This document shows, one piece after another, positions 1-9,251 of a stretch of 51,466 bases of DNA (within the stretch, counting starts at the first letter, position 1; each line of letters opens with the position of its first letter). Under the pieces are notes generated by a model. The model was given only the letters and a program-made list of their open reading frames with translations. It searched no databases and was not told where the DNA came from. Position numbers and translations under genes: made by a program. The stretch is from Elusimicrobiota bacterium (GTDB lineage: Bacteria; Elusimicrobiota; Elusimicrobia; FEN-1173), in contig JAEURZ010000016.1 in NCBI GenBank assembly GCA_016788905.1, positions 1-51,466 on the forward strand, written 5' to 3'.

Positions 1-668
1 GAGACCGGGGCTTCCAGGAGCGACCCCACCTTTTCCTCACACCCGCTCAACGCCCCCAATGACACATCCACACCGAAGAGGTCACGTAAAATCTCTTGTG
101 CCCCACGTTTGCTCAGATGATACGCCCCAGTCAAAAGACCCGACGTCGCCAGAAGCCGGGGACCAAACTGGCCCACTGGAACGCCTTCCGGCAAGGCGGC
201 TCGCGTTTGATGCCCGCATTTCCCGCAGACCAGAGTGTGCTGCCGGTATTCCGTGATGTGCGGGACCACCGGAGGTAATTCCGTCACCTGATGCCGGTCT
301 GGCGAAGGATCGCTTCCCCCCAAGGTCAGGTCGCAATGCCCGCACCGATCGGGTTTGAGTTCCACGACCTCATCCACTGTCGCCGCCAACGCCCGCGACG
401 CTCCCGGATGGCCCGGCTGTCCCCCAGGACGCCGTCCGCTGGTCTCCTTCTCCGGGCGCTCCGTCCCCGGAGGATCCGTCGATGGCGGTTTTGACGAATT
501 CCGAGAGTTCTGTCCCAACCGCGCTTTCAGCTCCGCCACTTCCCGCTCAAGAGCGTCCACACGTTCAATCAAGGGGGCCAGAGCCAAAACCAAATTGATC
601 AGTTCATCCTTGCTGCGAAGCTCTAACGTTTCCCGTGTGAGCCGTGCAATTGTCTTCGGCAGTGCCAT
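1..668 (-). CDS. tnpC: IS66-family transposase (TnpC), N-terminal part, cut by window edge
   Basis: Reading the minus strand from the ATG at 668 gives an open frame that runs off the left edge after about 222 codons. It has the usual IS66 TnpC order: a leucine-zipper-like helix, the signature QNSRNSSKPPSTD, a basic proline-rich linker, a zinc-finger of the IS66 type with CGHC and CGKC pairs, then the start of the transposase core. TnpC is the DDE transposase that mobilises the element. TnpA and TnpB would normally lie upstream; nothing like them is seen between 669 and 1006, so this may be a TnpC-only element or a remnant. The DDE residues lie outside the window, so activity cannot be judged. 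A weak promoter (GTACAA at 699-704 and ACTGTA at 676-681, read as complement) would start transcription at or next to the ATG. Confidence 0.9.
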   Translation of the reverse strand, partial: MALPKTIARLTRETLELRSKDELINLVLALAPLIERVDALEREVAELKARLGQNSRNSSKPPSTDPPGTERPEKETSGRRPGGQPGHPGASRALAATVDEVVELKPDRCGHCDLTLGGSDPSPDRHQVTELPPVVPHITEYRQHTLVCGKCGHQTRAALPEGVPVGQFGPRLLATSGLLTGAYHLSKRGAQEILRDLFGVDVSLGALSGCEEKVGSLLEAPV

Positions 669-1006
669 GTCGAGAACTGTAGAATATATTTACCAAAAGT
701 ACAACCCCTCAATGCTTTTCGTTGTCGACGGTAAATGCGCAATATTTTATTTCAAAAGGGCTTGTCCCCCTGAACGGTTACGATCGGTCTTATTCTACAT
801 CGGGAATTCTATTTTCGCATCCCTTATTTTCCCAACAAAAGCCGGTCAAATTCCCCCCTTTCCCTACGCGATTTTTTCGGTTGGATCCCTCACCGCGGTA
901 TGGTATTGTCAAAATGGGGAGCAACACGAATTAAGCCTTGCGAGAAAGTCAAACGGGGGATACCCTCCAGAAGGTGCTTTATGTCTATTTAATTTGTGGA
1001 GGCAGG
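669..1006. other. Intergenic region, probable edge of the IS66 element
   Basis: No convincing gene is visible in these 338 bases. The region is more AT-rich than its neighbours and separates the outward-facing IS66 gene from the first secreted protein. A candidate plus-strand promoter is TTGGAT near 881 and TATTGT at 904-909 with 17 bases between. The segment 905-932 resembles a segment upstream of the FG-GAP protein gene at 21043-21072. I could not identify the terminal inverted repeat of the insertion element. Confidence 0.5.
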
Positions 1007-3259
1007 ATGAGACCAAGTAATTTGTCCATTAAAATAGGCACTGTTATTTTTCTCCTCTGGACAACGTGCGGGGTCCAGGGAGCGCCGACATGGGTGTCAT
1101 CAAACGTCCCTTCCTCAGGAAATCATCTCCACCCTTTAGGTGTTGACACGGACAACGAGGGGGAACTCTTGACCACATTCTATAGTTTTCAACTGCCTAG
1201 CCTACATATCGTATTTTCAGCCTCCACAAAAAATGGGGAATGGGAAGCAGGAGAACGCTCTCTTCAAAGGACCAGTTACGAAAACTATTCCCCAGACCGA
1301 CTTGCCTGCTTTGATCATCAAGGGACCCCTCACGTTGTTCTGGTCCATACCTCAGAAATCGAATACGCAACAAAGAGTGGCGGAGCTTGGACCCGGGAAC
1401 ACGCCGCGACGTCAGTATTCTCCGCAGGAATTGCCATCGCCTTAGATGGTCTCGACAATCCCCACATTGCTTATGTTGAAGCATTAGGCGGGGTGGATTC
1501 CCTTTACCACGGCGTTCGTCAATCAGGAGTGTGGACTTTTGAAGTTGTAGCCGTAAATCCGCACGCCCCTTTGTTTCAACAGAATAAGGTGACGATGGAT
1601 GTGGATTCTTCTGGTTCCCCCATCATCGCCGCTTTTTCCAACCCTGTTCGCGTTTTCTCCCGAACCAATAACACTTGGGGAGAAATAAAATCATTCCCCT
1701 CACCCTGGGGCCAACCGACACTGCGGGTCGATCAAATGGGGAGAACCCACCATATCCTTTCTTCTACCGCGACCGCGCACGCCCGCTATCTTCGTTGGGA
1801 TAGCGGAGGGAACGTGGAATGGGACCAAACGATGGAGATGACCGGAATGATTTCCCTTGGAGAAAAAACAGATATGGTTATTGACAACGCGAACCAAGCC
1901 CATTCGCTCGTTGGCAAAATTTCGATCGATCCCTCCGGCTCATTCACTCCACTCCCCAACCCCGTCTCAATTAATGCATTAAAACTTGCCCTGGTGAAAA
2001 ACCAGTTTCCGTTCTATGTGGTGGCTACTGGTCAAGCAAGTCCTCTCGTTGTCCTTTCCACATGCATAGGCGGCCCCCCCAGCCAGGCGCAAGTGGTGGC
2101 CCGGTCAACCAACAGCCTGACCTGGTCCTTTTCTCCTTCCACGGGAGCGGTGTTGGGGCACCGCCTTGTCAGGACATCGGATGGGGGAGACATTTCTGGC
2201 CTCCTGAACCCCGGCATATCTATTTTCACAGAAACAGGAATGGCTCCCAACCAATCCAGCCAGATCATTGTCCAGGCGGTCTTTCCCGGAATGATCCAAG
2301 AATCCGCCTCTGGGTCCACAGGATATTCCCTGACTGTTTCACCTCAGAACTTTCAACTGACTCGCTTGTCGGGAAATAGCCTCTCCGCCCATTGGGAGTC
2401 TGGAGGTAATATTTCCGGTACCGTCTACCGACTGAGACTAACACCTCCCCAGGGGGATGGCGTCACTTCTGAGACGACCTTGCAGTCTGCGCAACAAATC
2501 GTGGACCCTGCGATTCCTTACGCCGTGACCCTGGCCGCGATGAACGGGAATGGTTTTGAAACTTTTCTCTCCACCTTGTCTCGCGCCGCTCAAGACAGCG
2601 CGGGGCCATCCTTCTCTTTCGAAATACCTGGAGGGATTGGGGTGGACATCTCACTCGTGGGACCAGGTTCGGGTCCCCAATTGGCGCTCGCGGTCATTTC
2701 AGCTGATGAATTGCCCACGGCTCCTTCAAGTTTTGGTGATTACACACCCACCGGCGTTGGATTTAATATTCCCACGAACCAGGCCGTTCCTCTTGGACAA
2801 ACAGTGAACCTGACTTTACGATACCCCGAAAATACCATCAGACCTTCGGACACAGTGATCCTCGCCCGATACGATTCCGATCGGCATCAATGGGTCCCCC
2901 TCTCCACCCAATGGGATACGACGGCACGAACGATGACCGCCCCCACCCGGGCCTTGGGTCTTTTTCAAGTGATGCTTCAAGGGGCACCCCCTGCCGATGT
3001 GAAAGGGACCAGGGTATACCCCAATCCCTTCCGCCCCACACTTCATGGGGCGATGGCGATTCAAGAGGTCCCCGCCGGAACCCGCGTTCAAATTTGGAGC
3101 GACGGGGGGCGATTGGTGCGGGAATTTGTGACCCAGGGAGGAAACGCCACTTGGGACGGCCGAGACGCCGATGGTGTTTTAGCTCACAGTGGTGTTTACC
3201 TTCTGCGCCTCGAACGAAACGGTGAAACGAAACGGGTTCGGTTCATTTTGGAACGATGA
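1007..3259 (+). CDS. Secreted beta-propeller-like protein with FN3-like and FlgD-Ig-like C-terminal domain
   Basis: This 750-residue protein begins with a signal peptide (about residues 1-26, cleavage near VQG-AP). The ATG at 1007 is preferred because GGAGG lies six bases upstream; longer in-frame starts lack this. Residues about 30-400 contain repeated short motifs of the type GTPHVVLV, DNPHIAYV and GSPIIAAF, as in BNR/sialidase-like propellers. A fibronectin-III-like segment (about 470-560) and a beta domain (about 565-665) follow. The last 85 residues form a FlgD-Ig-like domain starting at VYPNPFRP and ending SGVYLLRLE, the same layout as C-terminal sorting domains of secreted proteins. 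It overlaps the next gene by four bases (ATGA), so the two are probably co-translated. Substrate and role are unknown; it is likely a surface or secreted protein. Confidence 0.75.
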   Translation: MRPSNLSIKIGTVIFLLWTTCGVQGAPTWVSSNVPSSGNHLHPLGVDTDNEGELLTTFYSFQLPSLHIVFSASTKNGEWEAGERSLQRTSYENYSPDRLACFDHQGTPHVVLVHTSEIEYATKSGGAWTREHAATSVFSAGIAIALDGLDNPHIAYVEALGGVDSLYHGVRQSGVWTFEVVAVNPHAPLFQQNKVTMDVDSSGSPIIAAFSNPVRVFSRTNNTWGEIKSFPSPWGQPTLRVDQMGRTHHILSSTATAHARYLRWDSGGNVEWDQTMEMTGMISLGEKTDMVIDNANQAHSLVGKISIDPSGSFTPLPNPVSINALKLALVKNQFPFYVVATGQASPLVVLSTCIGGPPSQAQVVARSTNSLTWSFSPSTGAVLGHRLVRTSDGGDISGLLNPGISIFTETGMAPNQSSQIIVQAVFPGMIQESASGSTGYSLTVSPQNFQLTRLSGNSLSAHWESGGNISGTVYRLRLTPPQGDGVTSETTLQSAQQIVDPAIPYAVTLAAMNGNGFETFLSTLSRAAQDSAGPSFSFEIPGGIGVDISLVGPGSGPQLALAVISADELPTAPSSFGDYTPTGVGFNIPTNQAVPLGQTVNLTLRYPENTIRPSDTVILARYDSDRHQWVPLSTQWDTTARTMTAPTRALGLFQVMLQGAPPADVKGTRVYPNPFRPTLHGAMAIQEVPAGTRVQIWSDGGRLVREFVTQGGNATWDGRDADGVLAHSGVYLLRLERNGETKRVRFILER

Positions 3260-4353
3260 AACCCCTGAACCTTTTCATGTTGCTTTGTGTTTTTGCTGTT
3301 GCATCTCTTCACGCCAAAGGACGGGCCTCGGTGGTTGGTGAATTTCTGACAATTCCCTTCGGCGAACGGGCTGTTGGAATGGGAGAAACGGGAGCGGCCC
3401 TCCCAGAAGACGCCTCAGGTCTTTTTTGGAACCCCGCCACGTTGGTGAGGGCTCCCCGAACTTCGTTAGTCATTGGCCGGGTTCCCTACGCGGAGGGGGC
3501 CGCCCAGAACCACTTTCTGGTTTCCCGGGCGGTGGGCGCAGGAGTGTTTGGGGCAGGGTACGGTTCGTTCAGCCACGGAACGATCGAAGGCTCAGACTTG
3601 GATGGATTTCCTACCAACACACTAAAACCATTGGACTCCCAAATAGCCCTGGGATACGCCCGCTATTTCCCCGCTGTCCCCTTTCTGGCCGGACACATCT
3701 GGGGCGTGTCAGGAAAATATATTTATTCCCGTTTGGAGAACACCGCAAAAACCTACACCTGGGACGTAGGAATCCTTTCCCCTGCCTATTGGAAAAACCG
3801 CCTGCGATGGGGCGCCTCTTCCGTGAACAACGGGGGGGCGCTTCAATACAACGACGACCGGGAGGCCCTTCCCCGAACAACCCGTGTGGGAGCTGTTTGG
3901 ACTCCGCTGAACCGTTGGGTCGCCGCGACCGATTTGGTCAAAGGGACCGATGAACCTCTTGCGGTCTCGGCCGGGGTGGAATACGGGGCGCCGCTCACGT
4001 CTTCCCTCACGTTCTTCACACGCGCCGGATACACAACAACCCACGAATCCCTGGATGGCCTGCGATTGGGGTTTGGCCTGGGAATGAAAAACCTGCGTGT
4101 GGACTATTCCTTCCGCTTCAACGAAAACGAGACGGCGACCCATGGGTTGGGGCTGACACTGGAATGGGATGAGCGGAAAAAAGGGCTTCCCCCTGCGCTT
4201 CAAGCCAAAATTGACCGGGGAAATAAACTCGTCGAAACGGGCCAGTACCCCGAGGCCGTTTTAACATTTCACGACGCCATTAAAACCGATTCCCGTTGCC
4301 AAGAAGCGCGGGACGGTTTGGAGCGAGCCTACCGGCTCATGCAAGGGCGATGA
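3256..4353 (+). CDS. PorV/PorQ-like outer membrane beta-barrel with C-terminal TPR-like tail
   Basis: The protein has 365 residues. After a signal peptide (about 1-20) comes the typical start of the PorV/PorQ family: a short FLTIPFGERAVGMGET stretch, then SGLFWNPATL. The rest of the first 300 residues consists of alternating strands expected of a small barrel related to FadL. Residues about 315-365 look like a single TPR-type helix pair (QYPEAVLTFHDAIK). In type IX secretion PorV escorts cargo with C-terminal domains at the outer membrane, and here the gene directly follows such a cargo-like gene with a 4-base overlap. Similarity to the second PorV-like protein at 8304-9251 is visible, for example ILSPAYW versus VLSPGYW. 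The escort role is an inference. Confidence 0.78.
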   Translation: MKPLNLFMLLCVFAVASLHAKGRASVVGEFLTIPFGERAVGMGETGAALPEDASGLFWNPATLVRAPRTSLVIGRVPYAEGAAQNHFLVSRAVGAGVFGAGYGSFSHGTIEGSDLDGFPTNTLKPLDSQIALGYARYFPAVPFLAGHIWGVSGKYIYSRLENTAKTYTWDVGILSPAYWKNRLRWGASSVNNGGALQYNDDREALPRTTRVGAVWTPLNRWVAATDLVKGTDEPLAVSAGVEYGAPLTSSLTFFTRAGYTTTHESLDGLRLGFGLGMKNLRVDYSFRFNENETATHGLGLTLEWDERKKGLPPALQAKIDRGNKLVETGQYPEAVLTFHDAIKTDSRCQEARDGLERAYRLMQGR

Positions 4354-5747
4354 GACACGCTAAAATCATACTGGGGTTCGTGTTCATCACCCCATTCCTC
4401 TGTGGCGCTACAGCTCCAGTGGCCAAGGAGTATCGCGAAGCGGTTATGCTCTATCGCAAAGGAGAGTTTGTTCAAGCGCAGAAAAAGTTTAACGCCATTA
4501 AAACGGACCACCCCAACTATCGCAAAACCACCGCCTATTTGGTTCGATGCCGTGAACGCATTGATCGAGATGGCCCCACCGTCGCTTATTACGAGCGCGC
4601 CGCCAGTGAAGCCCGGGACATCCTCAACCAGCGACAAACAATCCTCACTCTTGTGAAAAGTCGGTATTCCGCGGTAACCATTCAAGAAAAGGATGGGGCC
4701 ATCGCTTTTTCGCTCCCCCCGGAATACATGTTCCCTGGTATCGGCAACGATTTCTCCGCTTCAGGGACAGCGTTCCTTGGATTGGTCAAGGATCTGGCCC
4801 TCACGTATCGAAGCCTTTATATGGTGATATTTTCTGAACAGCCGGACACCGCACAAAAAGACGCTAAGCGGCGCGGGGAACGGCGGGCGGTCGCGTTGGG
4901 GTCCTTCTTTTTTCGGCAGGGAGGGGTCCCTCCCCAAAACATAAAAATCCGGTCCAGGCCCGGAAAAAATGCTTCTATTCGACTCGAACTCCACACCAGC
5001 GCCCCAAACCCGTCGGATAAAGAAATCGCCATTCGTGGTGCCATGGCCGAAGTCGCCGATCCCGTCATCGACCCAGAAAAGGATTGGCCTTTGAGCATCG
5101 ATCTTTCCCTTTTGGATCCTGCGCGGGTAAAATCCTGGTCCCTTAAAATCATAGAATCCGAGCGCGGCGCATTGGTCCGGGAGTTCAAAGGAACATCGGA
5201 TGTTTGGGTGTCCCTCCAATGGGATGGGATGGACGAACGTGGCCGAAGGGCTCTCCCCGGTGAATACCAGGCCTTCTTGAGCGCCACGACATTGAACAGA
5301 GAACGCCTGGAAGACAGCACCGCCTTCATGATCCGTTCTCCCAAGACAAAGTATACCCGGTCGAGAACACCACAGGCGCCTGTCATTGAACCACCCCCGC
5401 CCCCCCTTCCCCCGCAAACACGGAAGTGGTCCCATTTGATCCGATTTTCTTTTAACCAGGCCGATTTGGCCGGAACCGGGGGTCTCGAGGTCAAACAACT
5501 GGCCCAAAGCGTTAGAGCGTTCCCGGACGAGGGCGTGGTGATTGAAGGATTTGCCGACCTCAAGGAAGAAAACACGGACACTCTGGCCCGCCGTCGGGCC
5601 GAAAAAATCCGTTCCCTTCTCATCGAAAAACACGGTATCCCAGCCCATCGGCTCACCGTTCGCGCAAAAGAACCACGCCATGCCCTGGAAGGAGAATCCC
5701 TCCACAAATGCGTGGTGTTCTTTGTGGAAACGGAGAAGGCGCCATGA
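4350..5747 (+). CDS. OmpA-domain protein with TPR-like N-terminus and FlgD-like middle domain
   Basis: The start at 4350 overlaps the preceding stop (ATGA) and begins a signal peptide (RHAKIILGFVFITPFLCG). The 465-residue product has a TPR-like helical segment (about 25-90), a long central part, a FlgD-Ig-like beta unit around 245-330 (WDGMDERGRRALPGEY), a proline-rich hinge (PPPPPLPPQ), and a C-terminal OmpA-like domain (about 365-460) with the motif LARRRAEKIRSLLIEKHGI. OmpA domains bind peptidoglycan, so the protein probably anchors an envelope complex. In type IX systems PorE combines TPR and OmpA parts, a comparable but not identical design. It sits between the PorV-like gene and the kinase gene with overlaps on both sides. 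Confidence 0.75.
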   Translation: MRHAKIILGFVFITPFLCGATAPVAKEYREAVMLYRKGEFVQAQKKFNAIKTDHPNYRKTTAYLVRCRERIDRDGPTVAYYERAASEARDILNQRQTILTLVKSRYSAVTIQEKDGAIAFSLPPEYMFPGIGNDFSASGTAFLGLVKDLALTYRSLYMVIFSEQPDTAQKDAKRRGERRAVALGSFFFRQGGVPPQNIKIRSRPGKNASIRLELHTSAPNPSDKEIAIRGAMAEVADPVIDPEKDWPLSIDLSLLDPARVKSWSLKIIESERGALVREFKGTSDVWVSLQWDGMDERGRRALPGEYQAFLSATTLNRERLEDSTAFMIRSPKTKYTRSRTPQAPVIEPPPPPLPPQTRKWSHLIRFSFNQADLAGTGGLEVKQLAQSVRAFPDEGVVIEGFADLKEENTDTLARRRAEKIRSLLIEKHGIPAHRLTVRAKEPRHALEGESLHKCVVFFVETEKAP

Positions 5748-7417
5748 AACTGACGGTTAAATTTATTGGGGTGACCCTGGTGGCCTCCCTGGTCCCGCTG
5801 ACATGGGTGGGAATCCGGGTCGTACGCGAAACAGAATCCTCTCTCCGGGCCAGTACCGAACGACTTCAACGGGGTCTGGCCGAACGGACCGCGGAAGCCG
5901 CGAAAACCCAGATGGATGGTGCGGTGAACCTGCTTACCCTCGCCGCTCGAAACATCGATGGAAATCGGCCAGGGACGGCCGCCCTCGAGCCCCTCCTCAA
6001 CAACTACCCCATCCTCATGGATCTCTGGGTTTACGACGCCAAGGGTCAGCCGCGGGCCAATCTGCATCGGTTGGGCCCCGCCCCGGGAATTCCACCGAAG
6101 ATGTGGGGCGCCGTGCGGAAAGAAATTCAAGAACGCGGTTATTTTTCGGGCCCCTGGGAAACTCCCAAAGGAACCGCCCCGCGTCGGCTTATTGCCGTGC
6201 CCCGCGTGGATTCGTCCCTCCGCACGGTGGGCTACGTGGTCGCTCGCATCAACCTTTACGTGCTCAGCGAATCCTTGCAAGGCCTTGACCTGGGGACGGA
6301 AGGACAGGCCTACTTGATCACGAAAAAAGGCGATTTGTTGGCCCATTCCCTTTCGGAAAACATTTTCAGATCAGGGTTTACCCCTCCGCCCGATTGGATT
6401 TCAACCGATTGGATCGATGGAGAACACAGGGACCCTGAGGGACAGCAGATTCTCGTGGCCCGTGCCCCCTTAGCAGAACAAGACGCCTGGGCCTTTTATC
6501 TCCAACCCATCGAAACCGCCTTGGCAACGGTAACGGCGCTCAAAAAAAGGATCCAGAGGTCCTTGCTCCTGGCCGCGGGATTCGCCGCGCTCTTGGCCTT
6601 GGGCCTGAGCGGGTTTATCACCCGCCCCCTGCGAAAATTTCTCTCCGCCGTTCGCGGAATGCAGGAAGGTCACTTTGACAGCCTGGTGGACGTTCGTTCA
6701 TCCGACGAATTGGGAGAGATCGCCCAGGCCATCCGGGACGCCCAGCCGGTTTTGGAAAAAAAAGTTCGAGATTCGGTCCTCGGGAAAATGTCTCGGCTTC
6801 TCAGCCACGACATGCGCCAACCCATCCAAGCGCTCCGGAACTCCCTGGACACCATCGTTCAACACGTGACCGGAGCTGACGACACCGCCCGACGTCATTT
6901 AACACTCAGCGGAGAAGCGCTGGATTGGATGGACGATTTTATTGAGGACATCTTAACAGTGGGACGGGAACGGCCCCTCGTTCCACGGCGCATGGATCTA
7001 GGACAAGTGGCACAAAACGTTTTGGCAAAATTGAAAATTCCGGACGGCATTGTCGTCACGAAACTTTTCGCCGCGAACTCTCCCCCGTGCTCCGTAGACG
7101 AAAAAGAAGTGCGGAAGGCTGTTGCCAACCTGATTAAGAATGCTTTCGAAGTGTTGGGGAACGCGGGACGTATTGAATTGACCACTCGGCCGGCCGAGGG
7201 AGGCGTTTCATTAACGATCAGCGATAACGGGCCGGGCATCCCGGAAGAGAAGAAGGCGAAACTTTTCGAAGAATTCACGACAAAAAGTTCGGGAACGGGA
7301 TTGGGGTTATTGGTGGTGAAACGTGTCATGGAACGGCACAACGGGAAAATCGAAATTGCCAGCGGGCCCCAGGGAACCCACGTCACGCTCTGGTTCCCTC
7401 TCTCTATTTCGGGTTGA
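5744..7417 (+). CDS. Membrane sensor histidine kinase (extracytoplasmic sensor, HAMP, HATPase)
   Basis: The ATG at 5744 overlaps the previous stop and has GGAGAAGG just upstream. The 557-residue protein has an N-terminal membrane helix (about 6-28), an extracytoplasmic dCACHE-like sensor (about 30-265), a second helix (about 270-292), a HAMP linker starting at ITRPLRKF, a phosphoacceptor helix with LSHDMRQP (histidine 355), and an ATPase domain with the N box NLIKNAFE, DNGPGIPEE and GTGLGLLVV. All catalytic motifs are intact. It is the last gene of the four-gene plus-strand run and converges, with a 14-base tail overlap, on a NarL-type regulator that is its likely partner. The signal is unknown; its position suggests it monitors the envelope or the secretion locus around it. 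Confidence 0.9.
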   Translation: MKLTVKFIGVTLVASLVPLTWVGIRVVRETESSLRASTERLQRGLAERTAEAAKTQMDGAVNLLTLAARNIDGNRPGTAALEPLLNNYPILMDLWVYDAKGQPRANLHRLGPAPGIPPKMWGAVRKEIQERGYFSGPWETPKGTAPRRLIAVPRVDSSLRTVGYVVARINLYVLSESLQGLDLGTEGQAYLITKKGDLLAHSLSENIFRSGFTPPPDWISTDWIDGEHRDPEGQQILVARAPLAEQDAWAFYLQPIETALATVTALKKRIQRSLLLAAGFAALLALGLSGFITRPLRKFLSAVRGMQEGHFDSLVDVRSSDELGEIAQAIRDAQPVLEKKVRDSVLGKMSRLLSHDMRQPIQALRNSLDTIVQHVTGADDTARRHLTLSGEALDWMDDFIEDILTVGRERPLVPRRMDLGQVAQNVLAKLKIPDGIVVTKLFAANSPPCSVDEKEVRKAVANLIKNAFEVLGNAGRIELTTRPAEGGVSLTISDNGPGIPEEKKAKLFEEFTTKSSGTGLGLLVVKRVMERHNGKIEIASGPQGTHVTLWFPLSISG

Positions 7418-8117
7418 GATCGGGCTCCGCGTCGTCGGCCGAAATCAAACCGTATTTCACCGCCAAACACACCGCGTGGCTTTGATTCTTGGCCCCGAGT
7501 TTCTCATAAATGTGTTCCAAATGTTTTCGGACCGTGCTTTCGGTCGGTCCGCCCCCTTTTTCTCCTAAATGGGTCGCAATTTCTTTCATCGTTAATCCCG
7601 AATGGGCCGCTAACTTCAGGACCTCCAGTTCCGCTCCGGTCAGTTTGGTAAACCCCGTATCCACTTCATCGTCATCGGCCCCCCGCACCGCTTGAAAAAG
7701 ACGACGACGGAGAGTGTCTTGCGGGGGCAACGAACCACCCAAAATCCGAAGCAAGTGCCCCACGACCGCAGCCGCGGTGGCGTCTTTCTTAAATAGATAA
7801 TCGTCGGCCCCCGCCCGAATCGCTTCCACCACATGGGACTGATCCTCATACATTGAGAAAACCACGACTTGGATCCCCGGGTTCGTGGCTTTAATTTTCC
7901 GCACCGTACTGACCCCATCCAACCGAGGCATCCCCAAATCCACCAGCGCGATATCGGGTTTATGCCGTTCCACCGCTTCAATGGCGGCCACGCCATCCCC
8001 CGCCTGGGCCACCACTTTCAGTTGGTCCGAACAATGGTCGTCGATAAAAGTCGCAATGGATTCCCGCATCAGGGGATGGTCATCCGCCAAAACAATTCGA
8101 TATGTTTTCTTATCCAT
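7404..8117 (-). CDS. NarL/LuxR-type response regulator
   Basis: The 237-residue product has a REC domain (about 5-125) with acidic pocket DD at 12-13 and phosphoacceptor aspartate 60, then a LuxR-type helix-turn-helix at about 165-235 (LTGAELEVLKL, STVRKHLEHIYEKLGA). A small insertion, GEKGGGP, lies in the loop of the helix-turn-helix. I chose the ATG at 8117 because the REC fold begins immediately; a GTG at 8150 would add 11 residues. A good -10 box (ATTGTA at 8174-8179, complement TACAAT) lies upstream, with a weak -35. The 3' end overlaps the sensor kinase gene by 14 bases tail to tail, so the pair is genetically linked without being an operon. Confidence 0.9.
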   Translation of the reverse strand: MDKKTYRIVLADDHPLMRESIATFIDDHCSDQLKVVAQAGDGVAAIEAVERHKPDIALVDLGMPRLDGVSTVRKIKATNPGIQVVVFSMYEDQSHVVEAIRAGADDYLFKKDATAAAVVGHLLRILGGSLPPQDTLRRRLFQAVRGADDDEVDTGFTKLTGAELEVLKLAAHSGLTMKEIATHLGEKGGGPTESTVRKHLEHIYEKLGAKNQSHAVCLAVKYGLISADDAEPDLNPK

Positions 8118-8247
8118 GGTCACCCCAAAAGTTCGAAACAGATCGTCCACCGGTCCCTCAATAGGACCAACTCATTGTATATTCCATTCGAAATAAATTC
8201 CATGTTATTTTATTTTCAAGTCGATAAAATTCGTGAAGGGGTATCGA

Positions 8248-8304
8248 GCGGTTTGCCCCGGGACCAGGCTGGGAGGAATCCTGGCCCCGGGAGAAGTCAA
8301 CCGC
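8248..8304 (-). terminator. Long hairpin behind the second PorV-like gene
   Basis: An outer stem GCGGTT (8248-8253) with AACCGC (8299-8304) encloses an inner stem CCCGGG-A-CCAGG (from 8257) with CCTGG-C-CCCGGG (8280-8291). It begins at the stop codon of the minus-strand PorV-like gene. No run of U follows on the minus strand, so it is either a weak intrinsic terminator or an mRNA-stabilising hairpin separating this gene from the regulator gene. Confidence 0.55.
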
Positions 8305-9251
8305 TAAAAGGAATAGCTGAGGGAGACCCGGTGGGCGTTCCCTAAATCGTCCACAGGGGAAAAGGCGTAATCAACGGTGAGGTGAGAATACTGTGCCCCA
8401 AACCCTACCGTGGTTCCCGCAAGAACGCCGAGGTCTTGACCCGTGGTCCCCGACCAACCGGCACGACCGATCAGGAGCCAGCCTGTCGTGGGAACCCAAT
8501 GTCCTTCGTTCCCAAGGGACAGCGTGGGAGAATCGTCCCGGGGAAACTTAAGGTCACAGGTCACGAGCCAAGGAAGAAGAGGGCGAAACGCCACACCCCC
8601 GCTTAGCTCTACCGGCAACGGATGGGACGCGTCAGCCAGTTTCAGTTTTCCCCCCAAATTGCGCGCCGCGACACCCCAATGGAACCGATCCGACCAATAC
8701 CCCGGGGAGAGGACACCCAAATCCACCGCGAACGTCGTGTCTGAGTGAACCACACGTGAAGTCACCATTTTTCCCGCCCCACCAAACGACCACTCTCGGA
8801 ATTCCCTTCCGTAACCCAGGCTGACCGCCCAATCGATAGGGTGAAAATTTCCGATCGGGGTACCATCGTAACTGTCCGTTTGGGTCAGGGTCCCCCCATC
8901 GAAGTACCGGAGCCCCACCCCGATCCCTCCCCCAAGAAAAGGTTGGGCGTAGATCCCATTGGAATAGGCGGTTTCATCCAGATAGGCGGAATGGCCCAAA
9001 GTGGCCTGACGTCCGGTGAGGGAAGCAAGCCCCGCGGGATTCCACGCAAGGGACGCGGCTTCCCCTTCCAAGGCTGTGACCGCTCCCCCCAACCCCGCGG
9101 CCCGAGCATTGACCGGAAGTTTCAGAAAGGGCGCCGCCGAAGTGCCCCGCGCCTCACGCGAGAAGGCCCCCCCGAAAGCGACTCCCCCGCAAAGAGTGAG
9201 GACGACCACCAGGATTGTCTCCTTCCCGTGCTTCAAAATAACCCCCATCAT
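8304..9251 (-). CDS. PorV/PorQ-like outer membrane beta-barrel protein (second copy)
   Basis: The 315-residue protein starts at 9251, where ATG overlaps the stop of the upstream gene (ATGA). A signal peptide (about 1-27, ending FGGAFS) is followed by the family start FLKLPVNARAAGLGGA and SLAWNPAGL, then alternating strands to a C-terminal aromatic residue (SLSYSF), as is common for barrels inserted by the BAM machinery. It lacks the TPR-like tail of the copy at 3256-4353. Its coupling to a large cargo-like protein (9248-11989) repeats the arrangement on the opposite strand. A role as a surface anchor or escort of that protein is inferred from PorV in type IX secretion; no other type IX components are seen in the window. 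Confidence 0.78.
   Translation of the reverse strand: MMGVILKHGKETILVVVLTLCGGVAFGGAFSREARGTSAAPFLKLPVNARAAGLGGAVTALEGEAASLAWNPAGLASLTGRQATLGHSAYLDETAYSNGIYAQPFLGGGIGVGLRYFDGGTLTQTDSYDGTPIGNFHPIDWAVSLGYGREFREWSFGGAGKMVTSRVVHSDTTFAVDLGVLSPGYWSDRFHWGVAARNLGGKLKLADASHPLPVELSGGVAFRPLLPWLVTCDLKFPRDDSPTLSLGNEGHWVPTTGWLLIGRAGWSGTTGQDLGVLAGTTVGFGAQYSHLTVDYAFSPVDDLGNAHRVSLSYSF

Noticed and set aside
355-1020. Plus-strand open frame overlapping the IS66 gene and the start of the first secreted protein
   Set aside because: It is antisense to the transposase over half its length and contains no domain; its tail only spans the intergenic region.
4817-6346. Minus-strand open frame of 509 codons
   Set aside because: It runs antisense to two well supported, overlapping genes (OmpA-like and sensor kinase), has no recognisable domain and low-complexity composition. 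It is a by-product of GC-rich codon use on the other strand.
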